A stretch of 64,000 nucleotides of DNA, taken from positions 19,395,685-19,459,684 of the forward strand of contig NC_135356.1 in the NCBI RefSeq assembly GCF_051622035.1, in the 5' to 3' direction. Source of the stretch: Arctopsyche grandis. Its lineage: Eukaryota > Arthropoda > Insecta > Trichoptera > Hydropsychidae. The notes beneath the pieces were generated by a model. That model was not told the origin of the DNA and did not search any database. It saw nothing but the letters and a program-made list of their open reading frames with translations. The position numbers and the translations under genes are program-made. This document shows positions 49,331 through 62,360 of this stretch, piece by piece. Within the stretch, counting starts at the first letter, position 1, and the number at the start of each line of letters is the position of its first letter.

Positions 49331-51330
49331 GGTGGTCCAAAAAATCGTCCAGCATCTAATCTCGAATGTGCGTTAATTAGGGCGGAGATAAAGTCACACG
49401 GACTATTCCCATCGACTGTGCGCGTGGATATAATTTCCGATCAATTTTTGTCCTTGGTAAAATGTTTTTCATTAATATTCCACATTCTTTATCCATTTCA
49501 AAATAAACATGATGTCTCGAATAATTTGTACTATACAGATTAACATCGCAAATGATTCGTCCTTCTGCGGAAAATTGAATCACAATGAAAATGTATTGCA
49601 GTTATACGAGTAGTGAGGGGCTATTATGTACATACGTACATATGAATTAAATATATGAAAAATTGCACTTGATTGATATGTTGAATAAAAATAGTATAAA
49701 CACTTACAAAATACCTTCTATATGAATTTTTAAAACGTCAAATTATAAAAAAAAATAGATGATACCTCCTTGGTTTTTGCAAATTTTATGTGGAAAGCAT
49801 TGTTTATTTTAAATTTAATATCTATTTTAATTTTTATTACCAAATATTTCTATAATAGACAAAATTTAATCATTCAAGTAAATATGGCGTGTAATATATT
49901 TTTACTTTTTTTTCCTTGTTTTTTTATAAGATGTATTTTATATTAATAACATCAATAATCTGTGCAAATATAATATTCGTATTTTTATTAGTTTGACAAC
50001 GTGTGCATTTTTCGAAACACAGCAATGAAACCAATGTCGCTTATATCTATGATTTTCAATAAAATTGTCTCAATGATGAGATGAGATAAGTTACATATGA
50101 ATGATTTAATTGAAATATATCATACTTTAGTTATAAAAAAAGTATCCCTTGTATATAGTGTTGCCAAATCTCAAGGATATATCAATGAAATTAAATTTGG
50201 AAGTTTATTATCTCCAATTCGAGTCATTCGCTTATCAAGAAATCTCGTTATTGTTACATCATAATGAATCAAGTAGTTGACTTAATTAAGCACGATATAT
50301 GTACATATGTATAATGGGTATCTGTTTCGTAAAGCTACATACTTTTAGATTCAAATTTAATCTACGCGAACGATTGTTTTCGGACCACCCTGTGCGTGTG
50401 TGAATATTTCTGGTTGAGCAATGATTTCGTTAACACGTTCCCGATTCAAATCCCGTAATTAATCGTGTGTCAAACGAATTAATGCTCGCACTCAACAAGA
50501 AGTTCCTCATTTTATTTATATCTACATCCAGTGTGCGTGAGTTGATTAAAAGCGATTCTGAAATTAACGATATATTTTTTGCGCTTGAAAAGATTGATGA
50601 GCCCTGAAAAAAAATCATCAATGTAAGGAGATATATTTTCGTTTGAGTGGAAATACATAGTTCTGATACTTAATTATGTATAAGCATTGTTTACGCGTGT
50701 GGATAAACTGTATTGTCGCTTTAAGGGTTTTAATTGGTTTTCAACCCTCAACATAGGCGCCATTTTGAATTTTTCAACATGTACCTACCCCTCCGTTTTT
50801 CCGTTATTATTGATAAATTATGCATTTAAATTATTTATGTATTATTTCAAAATAGTCCCGTCAGCGCGTTAATAATAAGTTACTTCGTCGTTCGCCTGTT
50901 CAGTGCCATTATTGACCTGCCGTATAAAATCCCCTTTTCTCCCACCCCAACATATTTTGGTTATTTTCGTGAGCATTTTCCAATGCAAATAAAGACATAT
51001 TTTTTTTTATTAAAAAATATATTTGCGGCCGTTGAATATACTTACATATATACTAATAGATGATTGTCAAATCAATTTACGATAATACATAATGGCACCA
51101 TTATTTTATATGTATTTATTAATTAAAAAATTAAACTGTAAAAGCTTATCATAATCGATTACGTGGGCAGCATCAGAATAGATTCAATGGACTTTTCAAC
51201 TCCGCTTGTTGTTAATATAGCTATAATATATTTCTTATATGTATGTTGATATTTTTTATAGCTCACTTTTTTCACATCCTCTAATATGTTTTCGTAACAG
51301 AACAAGATTCGTCTTTCTATTGGAAAAATA

Positions 51331-51466
<136 letters not shown>

Positions 51467-52999
51467 TATACGTAGACACGTGTGAAGATAATGTACGTTA
51501 GAATATATAGCAAACCACAGTGTCTAATGTTATCAAACCGATACGACAAAATACCTTATCGCTCGTTCAACCATTCACACGAAAAATATGTGTATATGTG
51601 TGCGTTTATGTTCCAATTTGAGGTAAGTTTATAAGATGTTGTTTTTAGACATGTAAATATTTCATATATCTATGTACCCAAAGATACCGTTGACATGAAT
51701 TAAAAAGTGATTAACTGAATTCGCTTTCTATATAAATATATACATGTTCACATTTACATATTATGTGTGTGCTAGTATGTCTTTAGTTAATTGACATACA
51801 TTTTATTATATATACGATAGATAGTTTTGATTATTTGTCTGTTCAATTAGAATTATATTAAATTAGCGGATCGTTCGTTAAGCCCTAAAGGGAACACTTC
51901 CAACGTATTAGGGGGAAAAACTTCGACGTATACTATGCATTATACTATTATTTTGTATATTATGGTTAGGGTTGTTCATCTGAGGGGTGTTGGATTGATC
52001 ATCAATTAAACCAATGCGCGGAAAACAATCACTTACGAGTGAGTGACCATCACGATTTCAAGCTACATATGTATAGTCAAGGTGACTAATGCGTTGATTT
52101 TTTAATGTGAACCCTATCATTGAACGCGTATGTACACATTATATTATATTAGTGATCATTACATTCCAATGTCGATATTAACGAAAGTGTTTCGATAAGG
52201 CCGAAACCACAAAATCACGGCCCGATAGGTTTTATTGTGTAAACAAATCAGTTCAACGTTTACTCGGCGAGGTATTTATTTATGAGTGTTTCTGGAATAA
52301 AATTCTATGCAAAATAAATTTTAAATATAATTAAGTTATTTAAATTAAAGATGTAAATATAATGCGCAGAGGGAAAAAATCTAAATTTTATATTTTAGAT
52401 ATTAATGGAAAATGTCATTTATCAGTTTACGAAGTATACAAAATTGTATGAATTTTTGCATCAATTTAGTGGAATACTACCAATTTACTGTTAGTCATCA
52501 GGGAAAATAATTATTACTCATACAAAACATCATCATGGCTCTATTCAACGATGCATGTAAATATTAAAGTTTAATTCATATATAATATTTGATTTACTAA
52601 ATTATGTTCACAATACATCTTATATTTATTTTAATAGATACTCGTCATTTTCTATTTTAAAATTTTATTTTATTTTTAATAGTACTTATAGTATTATATT
52701 ATTTCAATGTTAATGTACAGCAAAATAAGAAAAAAGAGCTCAAAAACCTATTAACAATACATATATAATATTTTATTTATCTATGTATGTACATTCAATA
52801 AATATTTTATGTACTCTTTTTTATTTATTTATTTATTATTACATGTACATACTTACAGTTAAAAACAACTTTAAGTTGAAATAGAAATCGTTCATCAAGA
52901 ATTGCACATTTTCAGTACAAATTTATGTATGTTAGTGAATCTGTATTTCCCAGTGATATTATATATACTTTCAATAGTAGAATTATACTCTCGCCAACT

Positions 53000-53250
53000 C
53001 AGTCAGTGAAAGCATATCTCACAAATTAAGACGTTGAAAACAGGCTGTCAACTTGGATGCGAGATCATAATAGCACCAATTGGAATAAAAGACTGGGGAC
53101 TCTCCAATTTATGAAAAAGAAGGCATTCCATTCAGGAATCAAATAAAGGTGTATTTGGACAAACTGCAAAAGTTGGTCTAACATCATCAAATTTGACTTC
53201 TGAAGTAATCAAACATTTATACACTGAAGAAGATATCAACAAACTTTCGT
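53000..53250 (+). pseudogene. Decayed integrase-type transposase (KRBA2-like)
   Basis: In changing frames the + strand reads SQ-SVKAYLTN*DVENRLSTW, MRDHNSTNWNKRLGTLQFMK, KKAFHSGIK* and, after a frameshift, GVFGQTAKVGLTSSNLTSEV then IKHLYTEEDI. This is the segment just after the catalytic core of the integrase (rve) domain in proteins often annotated as KRAB-A domain-containing 2-like or SCAN domain-containing 3-like. The usual form has WM...N.T.W..GL.F.QFMKNRA.HSGIK..PYEAMFG and then KVGL..S.LP. Two stops and at least one frameshift (loss of the PYEAM part) show it is dead. The catalytic DDE region is not visible upstream. Confidence 0.7.
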
Positions 53251-56200
53251 TGGAGATACATAAAGAAGACACAACATGAATAGAAGTATCAGAAGTAAAT
53301 GTAAAATATTCGGAATATGAACTCCCTAAAACGTCAGTGAAAATATACTTTCACTGCTATTATGAAATCACTGTAACATATGTACATATGTATAACAATT
53401 ATCTATATTTAAATTTAATTCTCACACCTCTAATCAGTTCATATATAAATGCCCAGCTCGTGCGTGTGTGCGTACCTTGTGTACCTACACGATATCGAGG
53501 CAACGATTATTATTTGATTAGAGATATTACCTGAAAACCTAGCGGCTCGCTTTGATGTAACGATAAGGGGTCCCCATATCTATTTGGGGGACCCGGGCCA
53601 GGCCGATAGTGTCGGCTCACTTACTACAAAAATCAATCTGTACTCAAAGCGCGACATATGTCGGCATGACAGAGATAAAATTTCTCCATAGTACTCAGTC
53701 TGAATATATGTACATACATATGTATGTATACTTTTATACAAATATGTGTGTGAAATAACACCGATTTCGGTCTTTGTCGACGATAACGCCATATTATATA
53801 CAAATAACGCACAATTTAGTTTCCGGGTTGATATGCGGAACTCCATCTATTGTACGATATTACATTACACGTACATATGTATGTACATGTTGGCTGAATA
53901 AAATGGCGAAAAAGTAGCATATGCGAAACTCCCTCTCGATGGTAAAGGTCGGTTCGGCATATGAAAGAAATTAAGATCGTTTGATAGCGAACCGTCGGTG
54001 TTGGATACACGATGTTTGGTCTGATAAGAGTTAATTGCGCGACTTTTACCGTTGTCATTCGCGTAATTGCTTCGTCCTTTTTATATATGTTTCCATTTTT
54101 TTTTGCGTAAAACAAACCTAAACAAACCTCATTGGGTGGTTGTCATTCGATAAAGATCGCCATCCAATGGCTGAAACCATTTTTGAAACGCCCTAAAATT
54201 CTGGATTTCGATTGACGCCAAAAGATTTTTGAATCAGTTCTCGGTCAGTCGACTCAAAAGTATTAGATTAGATTGAACGATTCAAGCAATACATCTTTCG
54301 TGAGATTCAATTATATTATAATATCAAATATAAATATATACATACATTGTACATGTGTATCTAATGTTCAATAGTTTATAGGTGTGTGTGTATTCATAAT
54401 TATGTATATTTGAAAATAAATAAAAACATTGCACAAAAGCACCTATATATGTACATGCAAAAATTAAAAAAAAATCCAACATATAAGCTATGTATAATAT
54501 GTGTACATACATATGCATGCATTTCCGTCAATGATCCAATCCTCATCACTTTTTCATTCGGATATGAACCGTTATCTTAAATGATATAGGTATATCTAAT
54601 TTTACTTAGATTGAGTACAAACATATGTACATATGTATATTTAATGTATGTACGTCAATTCTAATTTGAGAGATACGAGCATTTACTTACTTAAATTACT
54701 ACTCACAGTATGTGAATTAATCCGTTTAAATATAATATTACTAATTAGTTTTCGTAATTAATTGAACTCACGCGGTAGGTGTTCGCACATTGTTTTAATT
54801 GACAATGAGGGTTTCATTTTAAATAGGTACAAGAATATAATGAATAAAATCGTTGGCTTGTTTATTGTAAAATATAGGTATTGTTCATGAAATTTATGTA
54901 TTTAAATAACCACTAATTTCAGCTGCTTCTTTCATTCGTGTAACATACATATGTATGTATGTATATTCTATGACCTGTAAATATTTTTCTTACATATGTA
55001 CACACAGATTCTACCTACTGCATACTTACACACGGCAGCGTTATCTAATTTAATTGCGTAAAATTATAGCTATTATGTGTTATTGCTTAGACCGATGATT
55101 TTTTTCTTATAATCTCCTTACCTCGAGAGATTTTAATCTCGCAGGTACGATTATGTACAAACACACGCGTATGCGCATAATTGAAACGGGAAAATATTAA
55201 TATTATAAATACGAACGTCTGAAATGGACCCGCAATTACCGGGATACGCTCACGTCGTTCCAAATTATTGATTTTCTATTAAAAACTAATCATTCAACGG
55301 CGGTAGGAGTGTACTTTTGAAATTTTACACAATACTTAGGACGGTTAGTAAAAATAACAACAATAAAAAGATTCAATTAATTTTAATTCGCCTGCGGTGA
55401 ATTTTTACGTCCTTTTCTTTTTAAATACTCGACGTCAGATTTTCACCACGTTTATTCGCTCGTAAGCTAAGCGAATACGATCGTAAAAGTGCGAGTTTGT
55501 TTTTTCGCCTCTTCGTCCAACTAACCATGGTGGTTTTTATGGATACTTAGAATGGAGAAGGGGGATTTTTATATTGCAATTACTCAAACTCGTTAACCGA
55601 ATTTAATGTGTATATTTATGCTTTTGGCGAGCTGAAAAGTTTAGCATATACAACGGCGTTATGATACGTTAAGTATGTATTTTTAGCTATTGTTGTGATT
55701 ATTCAGGTACTTAAGCTTCTATTTTAATCGTACACGATATGATTTATTGTGGAACATTAAAAAAATAATTGAATTAAAATAATTAAGTTATTCGGTACTT
55801 ATTTTTTTTTTTAATTTATAATTATTTTTAATATTGTAAACTGAATTAGTTTGTAATACCTACATACATGCAGTAGGATTAAAGTATCAAATCAAATATA
55901 CATATGTGAAGTTTTTATTTAAAAAGCGACATATGTATGTACCCATGTACCTGCCGATTTGTTATTACAATTTCTTAGTAATTAATATGAAGATAAATAC
56001 TAATATATCATTTTTCTAAATGAAATCATATTTTTGAATTAAGTTTTCATTTGTCTTGGGACTTTTCAGAGACGAGAAGATTTATGTTGTTGTTTTAATT
56101 AAAATTAATGATTTTTTTGTGTTTTATCTTTCATTATTATCTAATCTAATTTGGCCCCCTTTCCTTGCCATTGTTTGTTTTTTTCGTACGTACATACATA

Positions 56201-56969
56201 TCTTTCAACCATTTGTAAATTTTCAATTAATTGCGAATTAGTATCACATTGACCTTGATCTCATTCGAATCCAAGATTTTTCATTAATATAGGGAATAAG
56301 ATTCATCTGAATTTATGATTACAGATTGGAAAACTTTTAGTCAATGTTTTATTTCTCAAAAATACTATTCCATCTTTTGCAATACAATAATTTTTGCTGT
56401 CATTATAAGCGACATAAATAGCAAATGGAATCTATGGAAGAAATATAGAATTTTTAATTATCGGTTTTTTTAATTGATTGCTTTAAAGTTCGATAGACAT
56501 TTTCAAAAATTTAATATATGTATGAAAAATCCTAAAGTCTTATCCAATACAACAATACAACATTAGTAAATGAAAATCCTAAACCTTTATTGGAATGTTA
56601 GATTTTATTGAAATTAAAATTCTACATATTATACGATGAAAATATGTATTTAAATATATAAAAACACCCTACAATTCTATCCTACACTAATACAAGATCG
56701 ACAAGTTATGAAGCCTATTGATGCTAGAATTAATTTCTCTTTTTCTTGCGCGACAAATTCGTTTGATTTATGGACTTGAAATTATACTCTCATTCATGGC
56801 ATTAAAATTTTTATCAATGTGATACCAAAGCTACGTTTCACATAATGATTTTTTGTTCGAAAAAACGTTTTTACAAGACGAACGATTAATTAAGTCACAA
56901 GCTACAAAAAGTAATCGTATCTAGCAACTTATCACGCAATAAATTTCATCCTTAAATGATTAAATATAT

Positions 56970-57187
56970 CATCATCATCATCATCTACAGGCGTTCACCA
57001 TCCACTGTTGGATGAAAACCTCTTCTCCAACACGCTTCCACTCGTTTCTATTTTGCGCAACTCTCATCCATCTCACTCCACACATTTTCCTTATTTCGTC
57101 TACCCATCTTCTCTGAGGTATTTCTGTTACCCTTTGGCATTCTCTCGGGTACCATTCTAGTACTTCTTTTGTCCATCTTTCGTCCAT
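56970..57187 (-). mobile_element. Non-LTR retrotransposon 3' tail, RTE-like (copy E), with target duplication
   Basis: Open - strand frame of 68 residues: MDERWTKEVLEWYPRECQRV, IPQRRWVDEIRKMCGVRWMR, VAQNRNEWKRVGEEVFIQQW, then a stop, followed by a (GAT)n tail at 56970-56983. A 15-bp direct repeat, AATGATTAAATATAT, flanks it exactly (56955-56969 and 57188-57202). This shows a complete, severely 5'-truncated insertion of 218 bp. It is the best-preserved coding sequence of the six copies. Confidence 0.9.
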
Positions 57188-57329
57188 AATGATTAAATAT
57201 ATATAATGATTACATATATTAAATCCTTAAAGGACATATTTAAGTAAGTACATTTGTAAAAATACTATATAATATTTAAGCACACACGCGACCCTATAAT
57301 TTTATCCCATACTAAAACATCGATACCTA

Positions 57330-57860
57330 ACCCATTCGCTACCGTTCTTTCTTGCACAAGATCGCCTTCTCGCCGGGTCGCGGGAGAAGTAACAGTCGAA
57401 AATACAAGCAGGAAAAAATTAAACAAAAACAAAAGGCGTCTTTTAATTTGGTGGCGCCGATGAGAGCCAATAAATAAGGGTCTCGAGACTGGAAAAAGGA
57501 AGGAGCGTAGGTGGTCCCGGAGCCGCCCTTACCCGGCCAATAAATTAAGTCGGTTAAGCCAAGCAACCGAATGATAGAGCGGTGGCCGGGGGCAATTTTT
57601 CGAGCCACTGTTTGTTTGCACAGCCATCATTCACCGGGGCATTTATGGGCATATTTACCGAACCCCTCTCTATTAACACTGAGAGAGATACGCATCCGAG
57701 ATGAGGAGGATGGGGCGAGGAGGCTCACACACGCGCCTAATATACGGCCAGTCTCGTTTTTACGATCACTACCCCTCGTGTGGTGTGGGGGTTGCATTGG
57801 GGTTATTTGTATACGACTGCGACACAATTCAATTGGGATGATGGCCCTTTAACGGTTCAT
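57330..57860. promoter_or_regulatory. Candidate enhancer with repeated GCCAATAAAT motif
   Basis: GC-richer block. GCCAATAAATAAG at 57466-57478 and GCCAATAAATTAAG at 57536-57549 nearly repeat. TGTTTGTTTGC (forkhead-like) lies at 57609-57619 and TTTATGGGC (Hox/Caudal-like) at 57642-57650. No repeat similarity within the window and no recognisable protein. Confidence 0.4.
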
Positions 57861-58919
57861 CGATTCTTCATCACAATAGCGTAGCGTCTGGATGGCAAGG
57901 GATACACTTGAGTGTGAAGCTGTGGATCACAATAGGGTTTCCTTCTAATATTTTCGATCGTGAGGGTGTCGGTCAGTTTAACGGTTAAATTTATTTAAAT
58001 TTAACGGTGTCTATATTTTTTATTAGTTTAATTTATTATTTTTAAAATCAGTATGATCTAGTGATTGGTTTAGTTTAAAAAAATTATAATACATACTGAT
58101 CTATTAAAGCTACAAATTGATGATGCGCGTGATTGATAGCATTTGTGAAGCAAACATAATAATCGTTCAAAAATAATATTTGGTTTTATATAAGAGCTGT
58201 CGAACATTTTATGTATTTAACATTTTACAAATTTCATACATCATATTAACAATTTTCTATTTGTACAATAAGACATTCAAAAAACCGAAAAATCGTTCAT
58301 AAATCTGATATTGAAATTTATCAAGGTTTCCGACATATTTCCAGATATTATACATACATAATATGTACATAGATATTGAATTTTTGTCTATAAGTCAAAG
58401 TAAGTTGGCAGGCACAGTTTCAAAGTGAGAATTCAAATATAGAAGAAATTTTATGTAATACATATGTACATATATCAAATTTCAAATATTTGTAATTAAT
58501 TGTTGAGACCAGATTTTCTTCAGGTATTTATTCCACTATAGTTATCCGTTTGTTTAAATTTTTTTATACATAAATTATGTCTCTAGATTTAAAAATATGT
58601 ATGCACATGAAAATCTATATTTTTGGTTCCATTTAAGTGCTATTTGAGTTATAAAACACATACATTGTCTGAATATTGCCTTAACGAATGAGCTTATTGA
58701 TTGGTACACGTAAATTGCCAAATATTTTATGTACCTACCCTTTAGTATATAAATACATACACACAAATTTTCCAATTGTGTACTAGCATGACTTTTCGTT
58801 GGGAGCGTTGATTGTGAACTACTTGTTAAGTGCACATAGCATTGGGAAATTGCACGGTCAATTTTCACCCCTGTAATTAATCACCGCCAACACAAATCTT
58901 TATGAAACGATTATATTAC

Positions 58920-59410
58920 AGTCGTTAGTTTAAGCTACGAGCCAATTCGCCATTAAAGGAAATCGTTAACGAGTTAATCGTTAACCAACTAGCGGGCACA
59001 TTAACCGTAACTTGTCGTATCAGATCGCACTGATTGGCATAAAAGTCTCCGCGACTAAATAATAATGCGAAATTAATTAAGTCGAGGGTGGAAAATTCAA
59101 CCGTAGGGCTTAATCTGTTATGTGCGTACATACAATAAGGGCTGAAACGAAACGTCTCCGACTTGGCGTTTATTTACAAATTGTTCGCGCTCCCTTTTTG
59201 CCCTTTGGCCGCTTCCCGCTTCGCCCCTGTATAAGCGGGCCAGAGAGGGTGCACCCTTAAAGCTGAGATAATTTATTAAAATTGGATCAGAGGATAAACT
59301 AGGGAGTCAAATGAAGTTGAGATTAATCCAATATCCCGAACACCCTACACACGCGCTCGTGTTAACTGCGCCAGTTCAAGTGCGGCTAATTCCCAATTTT
59401 AATTAAGCTA
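58920..59410. promoter_or_regulatory. Candidate enhancer with GTTAA cluster, forkhead, K50 and Nkx-type motifs
   Basis: Several GTTAA/TTAAC cores occur at 58964-59010. GTTTATTTAC is at 59168-59177 (forkhead-like), GATTAATCC at 59321-59329 (K50 homeodomain type) and TCAAGTG at 59376-59382 (Nkx/Tinman type). Complex sequence, no ORF of note. Confidence 0.35.
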
Positions 59411-59714
59411 CAACTCCTTCGAAATAGATAAATTGTATGTGAAGGTGTATATAAAACTGTATATACCTATGCATATAGGGAGATTTTTGTTTTGTGCACC
59501 TATTAATGTTTCTCGACCTTTTTCTTTGGTACTATCGCTCTTCTATTGACCTTGATAGTATAATATCCATCTGTTGCTTTACAGAAAATAATTTAGTACA
59601 TTGTATATAGAGACAGATTGTTCGAAAAAACAAAAAAAAAGTCTTATATATATGAACATGTTTATTTTTTTTTTCAATTTTACCACAGGTGTATGTATAC
59701 ATAAAAGGTTAAAT

Positions 59715-59960
59715 ATCCCTACATACATACATATGTAGGTATATTTAACAATCAACAAATTCAGATTTGTGAGGAATTTTCGAGAAACGGAGGGCGGAGG
59801 CTGCTGATTTTATTGGATATGTCACAACAATTAAGTTAGATATGTAAAACAGTCGATCTGGATCGATAAATTAAATAATTACTCGATTCCGGCCGGGATT
59901 TGGACCCGCGACCTTTTTACTGGTAAACAATGGCTCGACCAGTGAGCTGCGGTCTCATAC
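59715..59960 (-). mobile_element. tRNA-derived SINE, family 2, copy 2
   Basis: The - strand head at 59888-59955 looks like a tRNA: GCAGCTCACTGGTCGAG (A-box-like), then GTTTACCAGTAAAAAGGTC, then GCGGGTCCAAATCCCGGCC (B box). The body then matches the repeat at 26960-27300 (TTAATTGTTGTGAC..ATCCAATAAA, AATTTGTTGATTGT). This is a SINE or tRNA-like pseudogene and not a working tRNA: the acceptor stem does not close. Confidence 0.6.
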
Positions 59961-60689
59961 ATACATATATAGGCATTATATGTATATACTTAATATATGA
60001 TATGAAAAGTAGCGTAATATGCCAATAAAAATTATTGTTATAAAAGAAAAAATAAAAAGTATTTCGAATCAGTGAAGAACGGTTTGGGATAAAGCTCGCA
60101 TTCAGATTCAATTGTTCGATATATGATATTTTATTTTACAGACAAATTTACGTATGGAGACGCATTTTTCCTTCAAATCGAAGATGGGTATAAAAACAAA
60201 TACAAAATAGTTTGTTATAAATGTCTATCTCATTTTCATTTTTAAATCAGTGCATGTTATATTTATTCTTTATCATGTTTTCTATTACGAACATATGACT
60301 TTATTATTTGAAATAATACTTCTAATACTTCTTAATTCTATCATAATATATCAAAATTTATGAAAAGAAAAATTTTTCGAATTAATGATTTAAATCATTA
60401 ACTTTTCAGATTTAATTTGAAATATTGCGATATGCTTTGGTTCAAAGCCATTGTGTGTATACAATATGTATATAATAGAAAAGCATATGATATTATATTT
60501 TGAATTTTCCACATAATCCCTAGAGCAGACGTACCACCATTTGAGACACGTAGATTTGCACGATGAAAAAGGGAACTCAGTCGTTCCTTGTTTTTATTTC
60601 CCGTGCAAAGCGGTGTGTGCGCTCAGTATCTATGTACGACAATATATACATACATATGTACATATACGACACACATGAATAATTCATGA

Positions 60690-60920
60690 GACCAAAAAAT
60701 CGCTCTCGGGCCACACGTACTCTCCCTCTTCCTCTCTCTCTCACGTCCTAAAATAGCTCTTATTATCCCTAATATGATGCATAAATCTTTGTGCCGCCTT
60801 GGTGAAGGGTGGTGGATAGATTAATCAAACGTAATGCGAGTGCAGTGGATGCTTGGGGATACTGCGCGTCCACACACGCATAATGATCAATCTTCCTTCG
60901 AGGTGGATTACCTATTAGAT
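60690..60920. promoter_or_regulatory. GC-richer intronic block
   Basis: A CT-rich run (CTCTCCCTCTTCCTCTCTCT at about 60720) followed by complex sequence with TTAATCAAACG and GATCAATC. No coding signal. Confidence 0.2.
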
Positions 60921-61719
60921 TCATGAATTCCAAAAAAAATATTATGGCATTATATAGGCGCTTACTACGACTCGATAAGTCTTGGCACGTACTCTAGGGT
61001 AGGTAATTTTCTTAATGGGACATCGCTATGAATATTTTGATGGTGTTAAAATGTCGTGTATTTTATGTAAGTACATATACATATAGGACTATAGTTTGTC
61101 CTGAATATAAATAATTATTGACTACTTCTACTACATATTTTATCATCTAATGAGGCATCTAATGATTTTATCAGATATGTAATAACTTTTGAACGTTAGT
61201 TTCGTCCTACATATTTACGGTAATTTTTCCTGTCCAGTTTTGTTAGTCAATTCATTTGCGGTTTGGTTTTATCAGAAACCAAATTTCATCAGCATCTGCA
61301 TAATGTTTTAAATAGCAGCTTGATGAAAAACAAAAGGCATATGAAGTATTCTTAAAACTGTAAAGGATATGAGTTTGTAGCCGTTAATGGTTCCAACAGA
61401 TCAATTTTCGTTTCACCTTAAATTGTTTTTACATACGTCTTATGCATTTTTATGATAACATTGAACACGGCTTTTTGCCATTATTCAATGGGTCAAATTT
61501 AATACTCAGGGCAAGTATTCACTCAAATTCACGATATTCACAAGTTTATGTACAAACGGATAAAATTCAGTTTTATTGTAGTAAATAATGTTTTTGATGT
61601 AAAATGTATGTATAAATGTAATGTATAAATAAATTACTTTTTTGTTTCATGGTTCAAAATTAAACCGCTGTCGATTCGTAAAATTGATAATAAATTCAAT
61701 TTAACGACACTTAAACGGT

Positions 61720-61990
61720 TACTTTCGAAGGAACCCACGTCAATTCGACGCGGCCGCCATTCATTACGCGTCACTATAATAAAATCGGCGGATGGCGCCA
61801 TTAAAACCGAAACCCTTGAATAAAACATTGTAACAGAGAGGGTCGTTTCCAAGGGTAGTTAAGAGACGAGACATAGTTGTGTCACTGATTGACTTCTTCT
61901 CGGGGCTTTGCGGTTTACGGGGACTAAGACGAGAGTCAGCCCGCAAAAGCCTCAGACGCTCGGGTAATAAATTGCGTATCATTCAAAATG
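61720..61990. promoter_or_regulatory. GC-richer intronic block
   Basis: Complex CpG-containing sequence (GACGCGGCCGCCATTCATTA, GGTAATAAATTGCG). The two overlapping - strand ORFs show no recognisable domain. Confidence 0.2.
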
Positions 61991-62074
61991 AATACAGGCA
62001 ACATTTGATACAATTTATATTTTAAAATCATTATTCGTCATCAGTAAATAATAAAAAAAACAGGTTTCCTCAGT

Positions 62075-62360
62075 ATCTCAAGTCTCGGGTGTTCAATCAA
62101 TGTGTGATACCCGTGATGACATGTGGTGCAGAGGCGTGGACCTTTTCTCGTGAAATCATTCATAAATTAAATGTAGAGGTAAGGGCCATGCTTGGGATAA
62201 CGTTAAAATAAAAATAAAATAAACGAATTGATCAGCAGGTGCACAAAGGTCGTGGATCTCGAGGAAAGGATATCACAGAAGTAACACAATCTACAAAAAT
62301 ATACACATCTGAATCAAAATCACTGGGCTTGAGAAGAATTTGCCCGCCATAAATATGTAA
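62075..62360 (+). mobile_element. Fragment of a second non-LTR reverse transcriptase family
   Basis: The + strand reads KYLKSRVFNQCVIPVMTCGA, EAWTFSREIIHKLNVEV, RAMLGIT before stops appear. This is the typical region after the RT core (K..VFNQCVLP.-TYG.ETW.L). It differs from copies A-F, which lack this wording. Degraded and short. Confidence 0.7.

Noticed and set aside
49115..49543. 142-residue + strand ORF, hydrophobic start
   Set aside because: No recognisable domain, no matching splice or homologue evidence, and it lies in a GC-richer block of a long intron. Likely chance.
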